From NCBI GenBank assembly GCA_035654835.1, contig DASRVZ010000158.1, forward strand, positions 1-9,170: DNA of 9,170 bases, written 5' to 3'. The notes beneath the pieces were generated by a model. That model ran no database searches. It saw only the letters and a list, made by a program, of their open reading frames with translations, and had not been told where the DNA came from. The position numbers were made by a program, and so were the translations under genes. Below, one piece after another: positions 1-6,157 of the stretch. The DNA comes from UBA4719 sp035654835 (GTDB lineage: Bacteria; Actinomycetota; Actinomycetes; Actinomycetales; Dermatophilaceae). Every line of letters starts with the position of its first letter. Position 1 is the stretch's first letter.

Positions 1-90
1 GCGCGCGCCGTGCACGCGGATCAGATCGTGGCTGTCGGCAACGTGCAGCGCAGGCGACGGCGTCAGCAGCTGGGCCGAGTTGGCAGTCAT
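1..90 (-). CDS. UvrA-like excinuclease ABC subunit (ATPase), N-terminal fragment
   Basis: Only the first 30 codons are inside the window; the gene continues past base 1. The minus strand reads M-T-A-N-S-A-Q-L-L-T, then an ADSHDLIRVHGAR stretch. That stretch matches the 'I.V.GAR.NNLK' opening of UvrA-family ABC ATPases, just before the first Walker A motif. The residues preceding it resemble the short actinobacterial UvrA-like paralogues better than classical UvrA; this is recalled similarity, not a search. The ATG at 88-90 has a purine-rich ribosome binding site (GAGGGAGA, about 97-104) at good spacing. UvrA proteins bind damaged DNA as dimers in nucleotide excision repair. The shorter paralogues are often annotated as drug-resistance or excinuclease-like ATPases. 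The gene is divergent from the cyclic di-GMP gene at 337. The frame and family look sound; the exact subfamily is uncertain because the ATPase motifs lie outside the window. Confidence 0.72.
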   Translation of the reverse strand, partial: MTANSAQLLTPSPALHVADSHDLIRVHGAR

Positions 91-110
91 GGTGTTCTCC
101 CTCGAGATAC

Positions 111-125
111 CTGAAGAGTCCTCAG
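111..125. promoter_or_regulatory. Imperfect palindrome upstream of the UvrA-like gene
   Basis: The arms CTGAAGA and TCCTCAG surround a central G, and 6 of 7 positions pair. It lies about 21 bases upstream of the minus-strand ATG at 90, where an operator could sit. No -35/-10 pair is clear nearby. A short palindrome like this can arise by chance, so the operator role is only a possibility. Confidence 0.2.
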
Positions 126-192
126 AACAGGCGCATCTTCATGGTGCTCAACGCGTAACTTGGCCCAGAGTAGGTGTGCTGCCCAGACCCGA

Positions 193-215
193 CAAGCCGG
201 TCTCGAACCGGCTTG
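193..215. repeat. Perfect 9-bp inverted repeat (hairpin) in the divergent intergenic region
   Basis: CAAGCCGGT (193-201) and ACCGGCTTG (207-215) are perfect inverted repeats around a 5-base loop; beyond one mismatch, two more pairs extend the stem. There is no T-run on either side, so it does not look like an intrinsic terminator. If transcription of the downstream PAS-GGDEF-EAL gene starts upstream of 190, the hairpin lies in its 5' leader. It could also be one copy of a dispersed genomic palindrome. Confidence 0.5.
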
Positions 216-336
216 GCGTGTCTTTGGCGGATACCCAAGCCAACCCTTAGCCGTCACGGTATTCTCGGCGATCCGGGCGCCTCGACCTGACGGCCGCAGA
301 TATGACAGCAACACATGGGTTGGGGGATGCGCTCTC

Positions 337-2487
337 GTGGACAGCACCGATAGCGTCTCGCCGCTGTCGATAGACGTGCCCGACCCAGCCGGAGCGGCGG
401 CCCGAGCTGGGCACCGTGAGACGGTTTTCGACCTGGCCCCGGTCGGTATCGGCATCGCCGACCTCCGAGGCCAAGCGACCTCGACCAACGAGGTGTTGCG
501 ACATTCGCTCGGCTATTCACTCGAGGAGTTCGCCGGTATGCCGTTCGCGGCGTTCACCCATCCGGACGACTTAGAAGCCAATCTCGATCGGTTCGCCCAG
601 ATGGTCGACGGGAGTATTGACGGTTTCGCTATGGATAAGCGGTTCATCCGCAAGGACGGCGGAATCCTTTGGGTGGCTCTGACCGTGTCCCTGGTGCGGG
701 ACGCAGACGGGAAGCCTGACTATGCGATCAGCGTGACCCAGGACATATCCGAACGAAAGCTCTTCGAGAGCGATCCGCGCGCAGTGGACCAGCGCTCCCA
801 GCTACAGGTCGAGCGCGTTCCCGCGATCGTCTACGTCGCCGAGCCCGGGCCCGTTGGCCGGTGGTTGTACGTGAGCCCTCAGATTGAGGCCATCCTCGGC
901 TTCTCGGCCGCCGAGTGGATGGCCGACCCGAACCTGTGGCTTCGGCAGATCGATCTGCGGGACCGGCAGTCGGCACTCCTGTCCGAAAGCGCGCTTGCGG
1001 AAGAGGAGGACCTCTTGCTCAACCGAGCGGACGACAAGATCTACTCCGACACCTACCGGTTGCGCCACCGCAACGGAGCGACTGTGTGGGTGCGTGACGA
1101 CGCGATGGTGCTGTGGGACTCGGAGGGCCGTGCGACCTGGCACGGCGTCTTGGTGGACGTCACCGGAGAGAAGCAGCTGGAAGAACGCCTGGAGCACCAA
1201 GCCTTCCACGACCCGCTCACCGGCCTGCCCAACCGAAAGCTCTTTCACGACCGGGTCGGTCATGCTCTCGCGCAACGCAGACCGGGCCAGATCGGGGTGC
1301 TCTTCATCGACCTGGACAACTTCAAGACGATCAACGACAGTTTCGGCCACGCCTGTGGCGACGAAGTGATCGTTGCCGCCGCAAAGCGCCTCCAGCGCTG
1401 CGCCCGCGGCGGGGACACTGCTGCGCGCGTCGGCGGTGACGAGTTCGCCGTGCTGGTCGAAGACGTGACCGTCGAGCAGGTGACCACGTTCGCCGACCGG
1501 GTGATCAATGTCTTGAGCAAGACGCCCGTGGAGTTCAAGGGGCACAGCCTGACCATCCGTGCCAGCATCGGCATCGTCGTCGCCGGGTCGGGGGAGACGA
1601 TCGAGACGCTGTTGCGCAACGCCGATCTCGCCATGTACGAAGCGAAACGTCAAGGCCGAGGTCGCCACGTGCTCTACGAGCCCAGCATGCACGCGACGGT
1701 CATGAACCGTTTCCAGATCAAGGAAGCCCTCCACACCGCGCTCGCCGACGGTGGGATCACCCTCGTCTACCAACCGATCGTCGATCTGAGCACCGGGGCT
1801 GTGGTCGGGTTCGAGGCGCTGGCCCGCTGGTCGGACAGCCATCTTGGCGACGTGCCCCCCTCCCAGTTCATCCCGGTCGCCGAAGAAACCGGGCTGATCC
1901 ACGAGCTAGGCCTCTGGGTGATCGACCAAGCCTGCCGCGACCTCACGAACTGGCGGTCCGCCCGAGGCGCCGAGGCCTACGTCAGCGTCAACGTGTCGCC
2001 TCTCCAGCTCGACAACGACCAGTTCGCGTCCTCGGTCGTTCGCATCCTGCGGCACCGCAATCTCGCGCCGGCTGATCTCGTGCTGGAGGTCACCGAAGGA
2101 GTGCTCCTGGTGGCGGGAGGCCGTGAGTCTCTTCGCGAGCTGCGCTCCCACGGCATCCGTGTGGCAATCGACGATTTCGGAACCGGCTACTCCTCGCTCA
2201 GCTACCTGGGTCAACCCTCTGTGGACATGGTCAAGATCGACCGGGCGTTTCTGCGTCCGCAAGGCGACACCACCGCAGAGCCTGCCTTCTTGCGCGCGAT
2301 CATTCGCCTCGGCGAGACGCTGCACCTGTCCACGATCGGCGCAGGCATCGAAACCGCCGGCCAGCTCTCTGAACTGCAGGCAGCCGGCTGTGGCTACGGT
2401 CAGGGCTACCTTCTCGCCCGGCCCGGCCCGCTCGCGGATGTTCCCGCCATCATCGAGGTAGTCAGCCACCCGCCCGCCAACCCGTAG
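337..2487 (+). CDS. PAS-PAS-GGDEF-EAL protein (putative diguanylate cyclase / degenerate c-di-GMP phosphodiesterase)
   Basis: This 716-residue protein makes or senses cyclic di-GMP; no membrane segment is evident, so it is probably cytosolic. Domains in order: PAS 1 (about 28-145, with the closing ISVTQDISERK), PAS 2 (about 152-285), GGDEF (about 290-440) and EAL (about 460-705). The GGDEF motif is at 366-370, with DLDNFKTIND upstream, and an RGGD inhibitory product-binding site lies exactly five residues before it (357-360). In the EAL domain, EAL (493-495), VNVSP, EVTE, IDDFGTGYSS and the KIDR lysine are present. The usual AEGVET is G-A-G-I-E-T, so the first glutamate is alanine (codon 2341-2343). 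The frame is open back to a TTG at 160, but those 59 extra residues are low-complexity and lack a ribosome binding site. I chose the GTG at 337, which has GGGGGA about 10 bases upstream. The most likely output is regulated diguanylate cyclase activity; PAS ligands are unknown. Confidence 0.93.
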   Translation: MDSTDSVSPLSIDVPDPAGAAARAGHRETVFDLAPVGIGIADLRGQATSTNEVLRHSLGYSLEEFAGMPFAAFTHPDDLEANLDRFAQMVDGSIDGFAMDKRFIRKDGGILWVALTVSLVRDADGKPDYAISVTQDISERKLFESDPRAVDQRSQLQVERVPAIVYVAEPGPVGRWLYVSPQIEAILGFSAAEWMADPNLWLRQIDLRDRQSALLSESALAEEEDLLLNRADDKIYSDTYRLRHRNGATVWVRDDAMVLWDSEGRATWHGVLVDVTGEKQLEERLEHQAFHDPLTGLPNRKLFHDRVGHALAQRRPGQIGVLFIDLDNFKTINDSFGHACGDEVIVAAAKRLQRCARGGDTAARVGGDEFAVLVEDVTVEQVTTFADRVINVLSKTPVEFKGHSLTIRASIGIVVAGSGETIETLLRNADLAMYEAKRQGRGRHVLYEPSMHATVMNRFQIKEALHTALADGGITLVYQPIVDLSTGAVVGFEALARWSDSHLGDVPPSQFIPVAEETGLIHELGLWVIDQACRDLTNWRSARGAEAYVSVNVSPLQLDNDQFASSVVRILRHRNLAPADLVLEVTEGVLLVAGGRESLRELRSHGIRVAIDDFGTGYSSLSYLGQPSVDMVKIDRAFLRPQGDTTAEPAFLRAIIRLGETLHLSTIGAGIETAGQLSELQAAGCGYGQGYLLARPGPLADVPAIIEVVSHPPANP

Positions 2488-2503
2488 GCAGTCGCCTATC
2501 GGG
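2481..2503. terminator. Hairpin between convergent genes, putative bidirectional terminator
   Basis: CCCG-TAGGC, a 4-base AGTC loop, then GCCTA-(T)-CGGG form a 9-bp stem with one bulged T. The two facing stop codons (TAG at 2485-2487 on plus, TAG at 2496-2498 on minus) both lie within it. No T-tract follows on either strand, so it would be a weak or non-canonical terminator, as is common in high-GC actinomycetes. Confidence 0.4.
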
Positions 2504-3218
2504 CGCGGCGGAATCGTTGTGAAGGGCGACCGACGGTGCCAGTGGACATGGTTCCGGTCCCCTGCAGGTGGGGGTCCATGGCTCGCCGGAAGGTGTCCTT
2601 CTGCAGGGTGGTTCCGGCAATGGCTTCGTGGACGGCCCGCAGCTCGTGGACGGTGAATCGCGTGCCCAGGAGGTGCTCGGGATCGGGGCGGTCGGCATAC
2701 CGTCTGCGTAGCTCTTTGACGGCTGCGGCCACGATGGCTTTGTGGTCGTACGGCAGTGGCTCCAGCCTGGAGACGGGGGCCAGTCGAACCCGGTCAGGGT
2801 GGGCGAGCAGCGCGTCGGCCAGTGCGGCATACGGGATGACGGCCAGGTGGGCCACGGACAGCACCCATCCCCGTTCGTCGCGGTCAGGTTTATCGAAGAC
2901 GGCGAGCTGGGCTGGGTGCCCGCCGGTGATGCCGGCCTTCTCGGTCAGCGAGCGGGTGACGGCGTCGGCCAGCCGTTCGCCCTGGTGCAGGAAGGTGCCC
3001 GGCAGTGCCCACTGAGGACCGTCGACGCCCTCGGGCCGTCGGACCAGGAGCACGGACAACCGGTGTGGGGGAGCGCCGGGGGCCGGGTGGGCTCGAGGGG
3101 CGAGCGTCAAGACTGCGGTATCCACGGCCACGGACGGCTGCGGGTAGTCGGCCAGGGTCGCTCCGGTGGAGTCTCGATACGGCTTCGCGGAGCAGGCCGG
3201 GGGCTGTTTGCGGGGCAC
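2496..3218 (-). CDS. NUDIX family protein with C-terminal winged helix (NrtR-type ADP-ribose-responsive regulator)
   Basis: This 240-residue protein has an N-terminal Nudix fold (about 28-150) and a C-terminal winged-helix region (about 160-235). The C-terminal landmarks FTVHELRAVHEAI, LQKDTFRRAM and the closing GRPSQRF are typical of NrtR-type regulators rather than plain Nudix hydrolases. The Nudix box is degenerate: where G-x5-E-x7-R-E-x2-E-E is expected, there is T-F-L-H-Q-G-E ... R-S-L-T-E-K-A-G-I. The first glycine, the glutamate after the arginine and the final glutamate are replaced. That fits a ligand-sensing domain without hydrolysis; characterised NrtR proteins repress NAD-related genes and release DNA on binding ADP-ribose. 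The GTG start at 3218 has an AGGGG stretch about 12 bases upstream. It is divergent from the small ORF plus ADP-ribosylglycohydrolase transcript, with a palindrome (3245-3266) between them. Family assignment is strong; target genes and ligand are inferred. An active hydrolase on an atypical substrate remains possible. Confidence 0.9.
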   Translation of the reverse strand: MPRKQPPACSAKPYRDSTGATLADYPQPSVAVDTAVLTLAPRAHPAPGAPPHRLSVLLVRRPEGVDGPQWALPGTFLHQGERLADAVTRSLTEKAGITGGHPAQLAVFDKPDRDERGWVLSVAHLAVIPYAALADALLAHPDRVRLAPVSRLEPLPYDHKAIVAAAVKELRRRYADRPDPEHLLGTRFTVHELRAVHEAIAGTTLQKDTFRRAMDPHLQGTGTMSTGTVGRPSQRFRRAR

Positions 3219-3244
3219 TGTCAGAGGCTACCCCTATCGTCTGA

Positions 3245-3266
3245 GTTAGAGCAGAAATGATCTAAC
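3245..3266. promoter_or_regulatory. Palindrome between divergent NrtR-type gene and ADP-ribosylglycohydrolase operon, candidate operator
   Basis: The arms GTTAGAGCA (3245-3253) and TGATCTAAC (3258-3266) match at 8 of 9 positions around a GAAA centre; the outer six pairs (GTTAGA/TCTAAC) are perfect. The site is AT-rich against a GC-rich background. It lies 16 bases upstream of the small ORF's ATG and about 26 bases upstream of the NrtR-type GTG. Size (about 22 bp) and position suit a dimeric regulator acting on both genes. I saw no convincing -35/-10 pair, so its place relative to the promoters is unknown. Confidence 0.5.
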
Positions 3267-3282
3267 GAAGCGAGAGGTAGTG

Positions 3283-3420
3283 ATGGCAACCGACGCGGGA
3301 GCCGGGCACGCGATGGCTTCTCGGTCGAAGTACCACGAGATTCGTGGGCTGGGCTGGAATGATCAGCTGTTGCACGCCACCGTGTTCAACCGTCGCCACC
3401 ACCTCATGGAGGTCGCATGA
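3283..3420 (+). CDS. Small unrecognised ORF (45 aa), translationally coupled to ADP-ribosylglycohydrolase
   Basis: It encodes 45 residues starting MATDAGAGHAM and ending FNRRHHLMEVA, rich in histidine and arginine in the second half. The ATG has a strong ribosome binding site (GAGAGG, 3272-3277) five bases upstream. Its TGA overlaps the ATG of the next gene (ATGA at 3417-3420), and the GGAGG for that next gene lies within its last codons. This indicates coupled translation in one transcript. No membrane segment, signal peptide or familiar motif is visible, and I do not recognise a family. Options are a real small protein acting with the hydrolase, a leader peptide that sets its translation, or the remnant of a longer gene lost by deletion. 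Confidence 0.6.
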   Translation: MATDAGAGHAMASRSKYHEIRGLGWNDQLLHATVFNRRHHLMEVA

Positions 3421-4895
3421 CAACTCGACTCAGTTCCGCGCAGGTCGACCGCGCTGCCGGCGTCCTGCTCGGCATGGCCTGCGGTGACGCGCTGGGCGCC
3501 CCGTACGAGTTCGGCCTGCCGCTGGGTCCTGACGTTCCGGTGGCGATGAAGGGCGGCGGGTCGATGGGCTGGAGGCCGGGGGAGTGGACCGACGACACCT
3601 CGATGGCCATCGCCATCGCAGAGGTCACCGCGACCGGTGCGGATGTGACAACGGTCGCGGCGCGTGACCAGATCGCGGCCCGCTGGGCAGAGTGGGCCAC
3701 CAACGCCAAGGATGTCGGCGTCCAGACCAGGACCGTGCTGTCCGCTGCCACCAGGGCCGCTCGTTCACGTGGCGAGACCGCGCCCACCGGTGACGACCTG
3801 ACGTCGGCTGCGGCCGAGCACGACGCCTTCACCGGACGCTCTGGCGGCAACGGTTCGCTGATGCGGACCGCGCCGGTTGCCCTCGCCCATCTCCACGACG
3901 CGGACGCGCTGGTTCTCGCGGCGCAGGAGACCAGCGCCATGACACACCACGATTCCGAAGCCGGCGAGGCCTGCGCCTTGTGGTGCCTGGCCATCCGGCA
4001 CGCGGTCCTGCACGGGACCCTCGATATTCGTAGCGGTCTGGCGCACCTGTCCGAGGACCGCGCCCGCATCTGGACCGCCCGGCTGGACAAGGCCGAGGCA
4101 GGTCAGCCGTCTGACTTCGAGAACAACGGCTGGGTCGTGGAGGCTCTGCAGGGTGCATGGTCCGCCATCACCATCACGGCCGAGGCGACGGGGCCAGCAC
4201 ACCTCCGGCTAGCTCTCGAGGCCGCGGTGCGCGGTGGCCGGGACACGGATACCGTTGCGGCCATTGCGGGTTCACTGATCGGCGGACTGTATGGCGCATC
4301 CGCGGTTCCTGCGCAGTGGCGCCGCGAGCTGCGCGGCTGGCCCGGGCAGCGGGCCCGCCACCTGATACGGCTCGGCGTGCTGACCGCGCGCGGCGGCGAG
4401 TCAGACTCTGCGGGCTGGCCTGCAGTCGCCACGATGGACTACTCGAAGTTCTTGGGTTCCAACGCGTTGGCCCCGCATCCCCACGACGACCACGTGTGGA
4501 TCGGCGGCGTCGACGCCCTGGACAACCTGCCTGACGGGGCCGACGCCGTGGTGTCGCTCTGTCGACTGGGATCCACCCAGGTCCCGGCCCCAGTTGTGGA
4601 TCCTCGCGACCACGTTGAGGTTTGGCTGCTCGACGAGTCCGAGCCGGACAAGAACCCGAACCTCGACTTCGTCCTGACCGACGCCGTCGCGGCTGTCGAA
4701 GCGTTGCGAGCCGAAGGCAGAACGGTGCTGTTGCACTGCGTCCAGGCGCAGTCGCGCACCCCTGCCGTGGCCGCCCTGTATGGCGCGCGGCTCACCGGCC
4801 GCACTCCCACCGACGCACTCGACGACATCGCCGGGGTCCTGCCCAAGGCGAGTCTCAACAGCGGTTTTCGGGCAGCGTTGATGAGGCTCGCTTGA
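3417..4895 (+). CDS. ADP-ribosylglycohydrolase family protein fused to a dual-specificity-phosphatase-like domain
   Basis: This is a 492-residue two-domain protein. Residues about 10-315 are a DraG/ARH-type ADP-ribosylglycohydrolase, which removes or hydrolyses ADP-ribose using two magnesium ions. Visible landmarks are GMACGDALGAPYEFG, the metal-binding WTDDT, SGGNGSLMRTAP, MTHHDSEAGEA and GGRDTDTVAAIAGSLIGG, with both aspartate clusters intact. Residues about 340-492 resemble a cysteine-based phosphatase: LLHCVQAQSRTP gives HC-x5-R-T, and an upstream aspartate in WLLDESEPD could be the general acid. The start overlaps the stop of the 45-residue ORF by ATGA, with GGAGG four bases upstream. 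It is divergent from the NrtR-type gene. The natural substrate (ADP-ribosyl protein, ADP-ribosyl nucleic acid or small molecule) cannot be read from sequence. The C-terminal domain might act on a phosphorylated ADP-ribose product or on phosphoprotein; that is inference. Domain calls are confident. Confidence 0.93.
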   Translation: MTTRLSSAQVDRAAGVLLGMACGDALGAPYEFGLPLGPDVPVAMKGGGSMGWRPGEWTDDTSMAIAIAEVTATGADVTTVAARDQIAARWAEWATNAKDVGVQTRTVLSAATRAARSRGETAPTGDDLTSAAAEHDAFTGRSGGNGSLMRTAPVALAHLHDADALVLAAQETSAMTHHDSEAGEACALWCLAIRHAVLHGTLDIRSGLAHLSEDRARIWTARLDKAEAGQPSDFENNGWVVEALQGAWSAITITAEATGPAHLRLALEAAVRGGRDTDTVAAIAGSLIGGLYGASAVPAQWRRELRGWPGQRARHLIRLGVLTARGGESDSAGWPAVATMDYSKFLGSNALAPHPHDDHVWIGGVDALDNLPDGADAVVSLCRLGSTQVPAPVVDPRDHVEVWLLDESEPDKNPNLDFVLTDAVAAVEALRAEGRTVLLHCVQAQSRTPAVAALYGARLTGRTPTDALDDIAGVLPKASLNSGFRAALMRLA

Positions 4896-4949
4896 GCGGT
4901 GTAGACCTGCACAAGGCTGGGCAACTGGCATCCGCAGTGTGTGCGCCGA

Positions 4950-4968
4950 GTCAACTCGTGACGTTGAC
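4950..4968. promoter_or_regulatory. Inverted repeat overlapping a -35-like TTGACC
   Basis: GTCAAC (4950-4955) and GTTGAC (4963-4968) are perfect 6-bp inverted repeats. The right arm overlaps TTGACC (4964-4969), a good -35 match; 17 bases later is CATGCT (4987-4992), a poor -10. It lies 51 bases before the 24-codon ORF, in the only intergenic space of this region, so it could be a promoter with an operator. The weak -10 keeps confidence low. Confidence 0.27.
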
Positions 4969-5019
4969 CGGGAAAGAAGCGAGGGTCATGCTGGCTGACG
5001 TTCTCACTCTGGAGGCGTC

Positions 5020-5094
5020 ATGGACAGACTCCCGGTGGTGTACGTGCGCGGGTATGCCGGCGCAACGGCGGGCATCGAAGCCGTCAGCGGATGA
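5020..5094 (+). pseudogene. 24-codon ORF resembling the N-terminus of an alpha/beta-hydrolase (esterase), overlapping the next gene
   Basis: It encodes MDRLPVVYVRGYAGATAG plus six residues and then stops. The 'LPVVYVRG(F/Y)AG' opening is one I associate with actinobacterial esterase/lipase-family alpha/beta hydrolases, whose full length is several hundred residues; that likeness is from memory. A strong GGAGG (5011-5015) lies four bases before the ATG. The TGA overlaps the start of the N-formylglutamate amidohydrolase gene (ATGA, 5091-5094), which has no ribosome binding site of its own. Either a deletion removed most of an esterase gene and joined its start to the next gene, or the short ORF now drives the downstream gene by coupling. 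It may also be a chance reading frame. Confidence 0.45.
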
Positions 5095-5867
5095 CCTTCG
5101 AGATCGTGCGCGGTGACGCGTCCTCGCCATACGTCATTCACGTTCCACACTCGTCCACCAGGATCCCGGACGATGTCCGCACCCAGCTCTTGCTCGATGA
5201 CGACGCGCTCGCCGAGGAGCTGCGTCTCATGACCGACGCACGCACCGACGAGCTGGCTGCCCTTGCTGCCGCACAGGTCGCGCCGCGGCCGTGGTTGTTC
5301 GTGAACGACCTCTCACGACTGGTTGTGGACCCCGAGAGACTCCCCGATGCGCATGAGGAGATGTATGACGTCGGCATGGGTGCCGTCTACACCCGCACGT
5401 CTGCCGGGTTGGTCCTGCGGGACGTTGACGAGCACGCCGAACGCATACTCCTCAAACGCTTCTTCACGCCGTACGCAGAGGCGTTGGCGGACCTCGTCGA
5501 CGAACGGATCGCCGCCTGCGAACATGCCGTGCTCGTCGATCTCCACTCGTACCCTGTGCAAGCCCTGCCCTACGAGCTGCACCAGGATGCGAATCGTCCG
5601 TCGGTGTGTCTTGGCGTCGACGTCGACCACACACCGACGGCTTTGCGCTAACGGGCGTTCCGCGCCTGTTCCGGCATCGGCCAGGTCGTCGTGAACGAAC
5701 CCTTCTCCGGCAGCTACATTCCGCTTCGTCACTTCGGACGCGACAGCCGGGTTTCATCGGTGATGGTGGAGCTGCGACGGGACACCTACCTGCGCGACGA
5801 CGGGAGCATGGACCCTGAGGGAGCTCGCCGGGTCGGCGACGCACTCGTGGCCATCATGGGAGCGTGA
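5091..5867 (+). pseudogene. N-formylglutamate amidohydrolase, interrupted by an in-frame TAA
   Basis: The frame encodes a 258-codon N-formylglutamate amidohydrolase with one internal stop, TAA at 5649-5651 (codon 187). Family landmarks before the stop are HVPHSSTRIP, TDARTDELA, NDLSRLVVDPER, DLHSYP and LGVDVDH. After it, in the same frame, come VVNEPFSGSYIPLRHFG and VMVELRRDTYL, down to TGA at 5865-5867. No frameshift is needed: one base change would restore an ordinary full-length protein. The enzyme family hydrolyses N-formyl-L-glutamate to formate and glutamate, as in histidine breakdown, but no other hut gene is visible here. The first 186 residues lack the C-terminal substrate-site segment and are probably inactive. 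A sequencing error, natural readthrough or a recent nonsense mutation could each explain the stop. Its start lacks a ribosome binding site and overlaps the 24-codon ORF. Confidence 0.85.
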
Positions 5868-5894
5868 ACCGAGCCGCGGGAGGAGAATGCCTCG

Positions 5895-6149
5895 ATGAAG
5901 CTCAAGCTCGATCTGCACGACATCCACAGCAAGGGCGCGGAGATCGACCGGGCCCTTCGCGCGATCATCGACGAAGCGGTCGCCAAGAAGGCGCCCCTGG
6001 TCGAGATCATCCCCGGCAAGGGATCGGGTGCCCTGAAGAAACATGTCCTGCGCTTCCTGGACCAGAAAGAGATCAAGGCTCTCTACCACCGTGTCGAGAA
6101 GGACTCCGACAACTTCGGCCGCGTCTTTGTCCATTTCCGCTGGAAGTAG
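5895..6149 (+). CDS. Smr/MutS family protein, stand-alone Smr domain
   Basis: The 84-residue protein is a single Smr (small MutS-related) domain. LDLHDIHSKGAE near the start is the LDLHG-like motif, and IIPGKGSGALKK at about 36-47 is the GxGxG-type loop. An RVFVHFRWK ending completes the fold. Smr domains bind nucleic acid, and some cut branched DNA or RNA. The histidine of LDLH and the GKGSG loop are kept, so activity is possible. The first ATG, at 5886, meets a stop after three codons, so I chose 5895, with GGAGGAGA 8-11 bases upstream. It follows the interrupted amidohydrolase frame by 27 bases and may share its transcript. Confidence 0.9.
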   Translation: MKLKLDLHDIHSKGAEIDRALRAIIDEAVAKKAPLVEIIPGKGSGALKKHVLRFLDQKEIKALYHRVEKDSDNFGRVFVHFRWK

Positions 6150-6157
6150 GCCGGGCC

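Noticed and set aside
186..275. tRNA-like T-arm (GCCGG-TTCGAGA-CCGGC) on the minus strand
   Set aside because: The acceptor stem pairs only partly, no proper D-arm forms, and the best anticodon loop has a pyrimidine at position 37; it looks like a palindrome that resembles a T-arm by chance.
160..336. N-terminal extension of the c-di-GMP protein from a TTG at 160
   Set aside because: There is no ribosome binding site, the translation runs through the intergenic hairpin, and PAS homology begins well after the GTG at 337.
802..1902. 366-residue open frame on the minus strand
   Set aside because: It lies entirely antisense to the PAS-GGDEF-EAL gene, shows no family motif, and has the arginine/aspartate/valine-rich look of a shadow of high-GC coding DNA.
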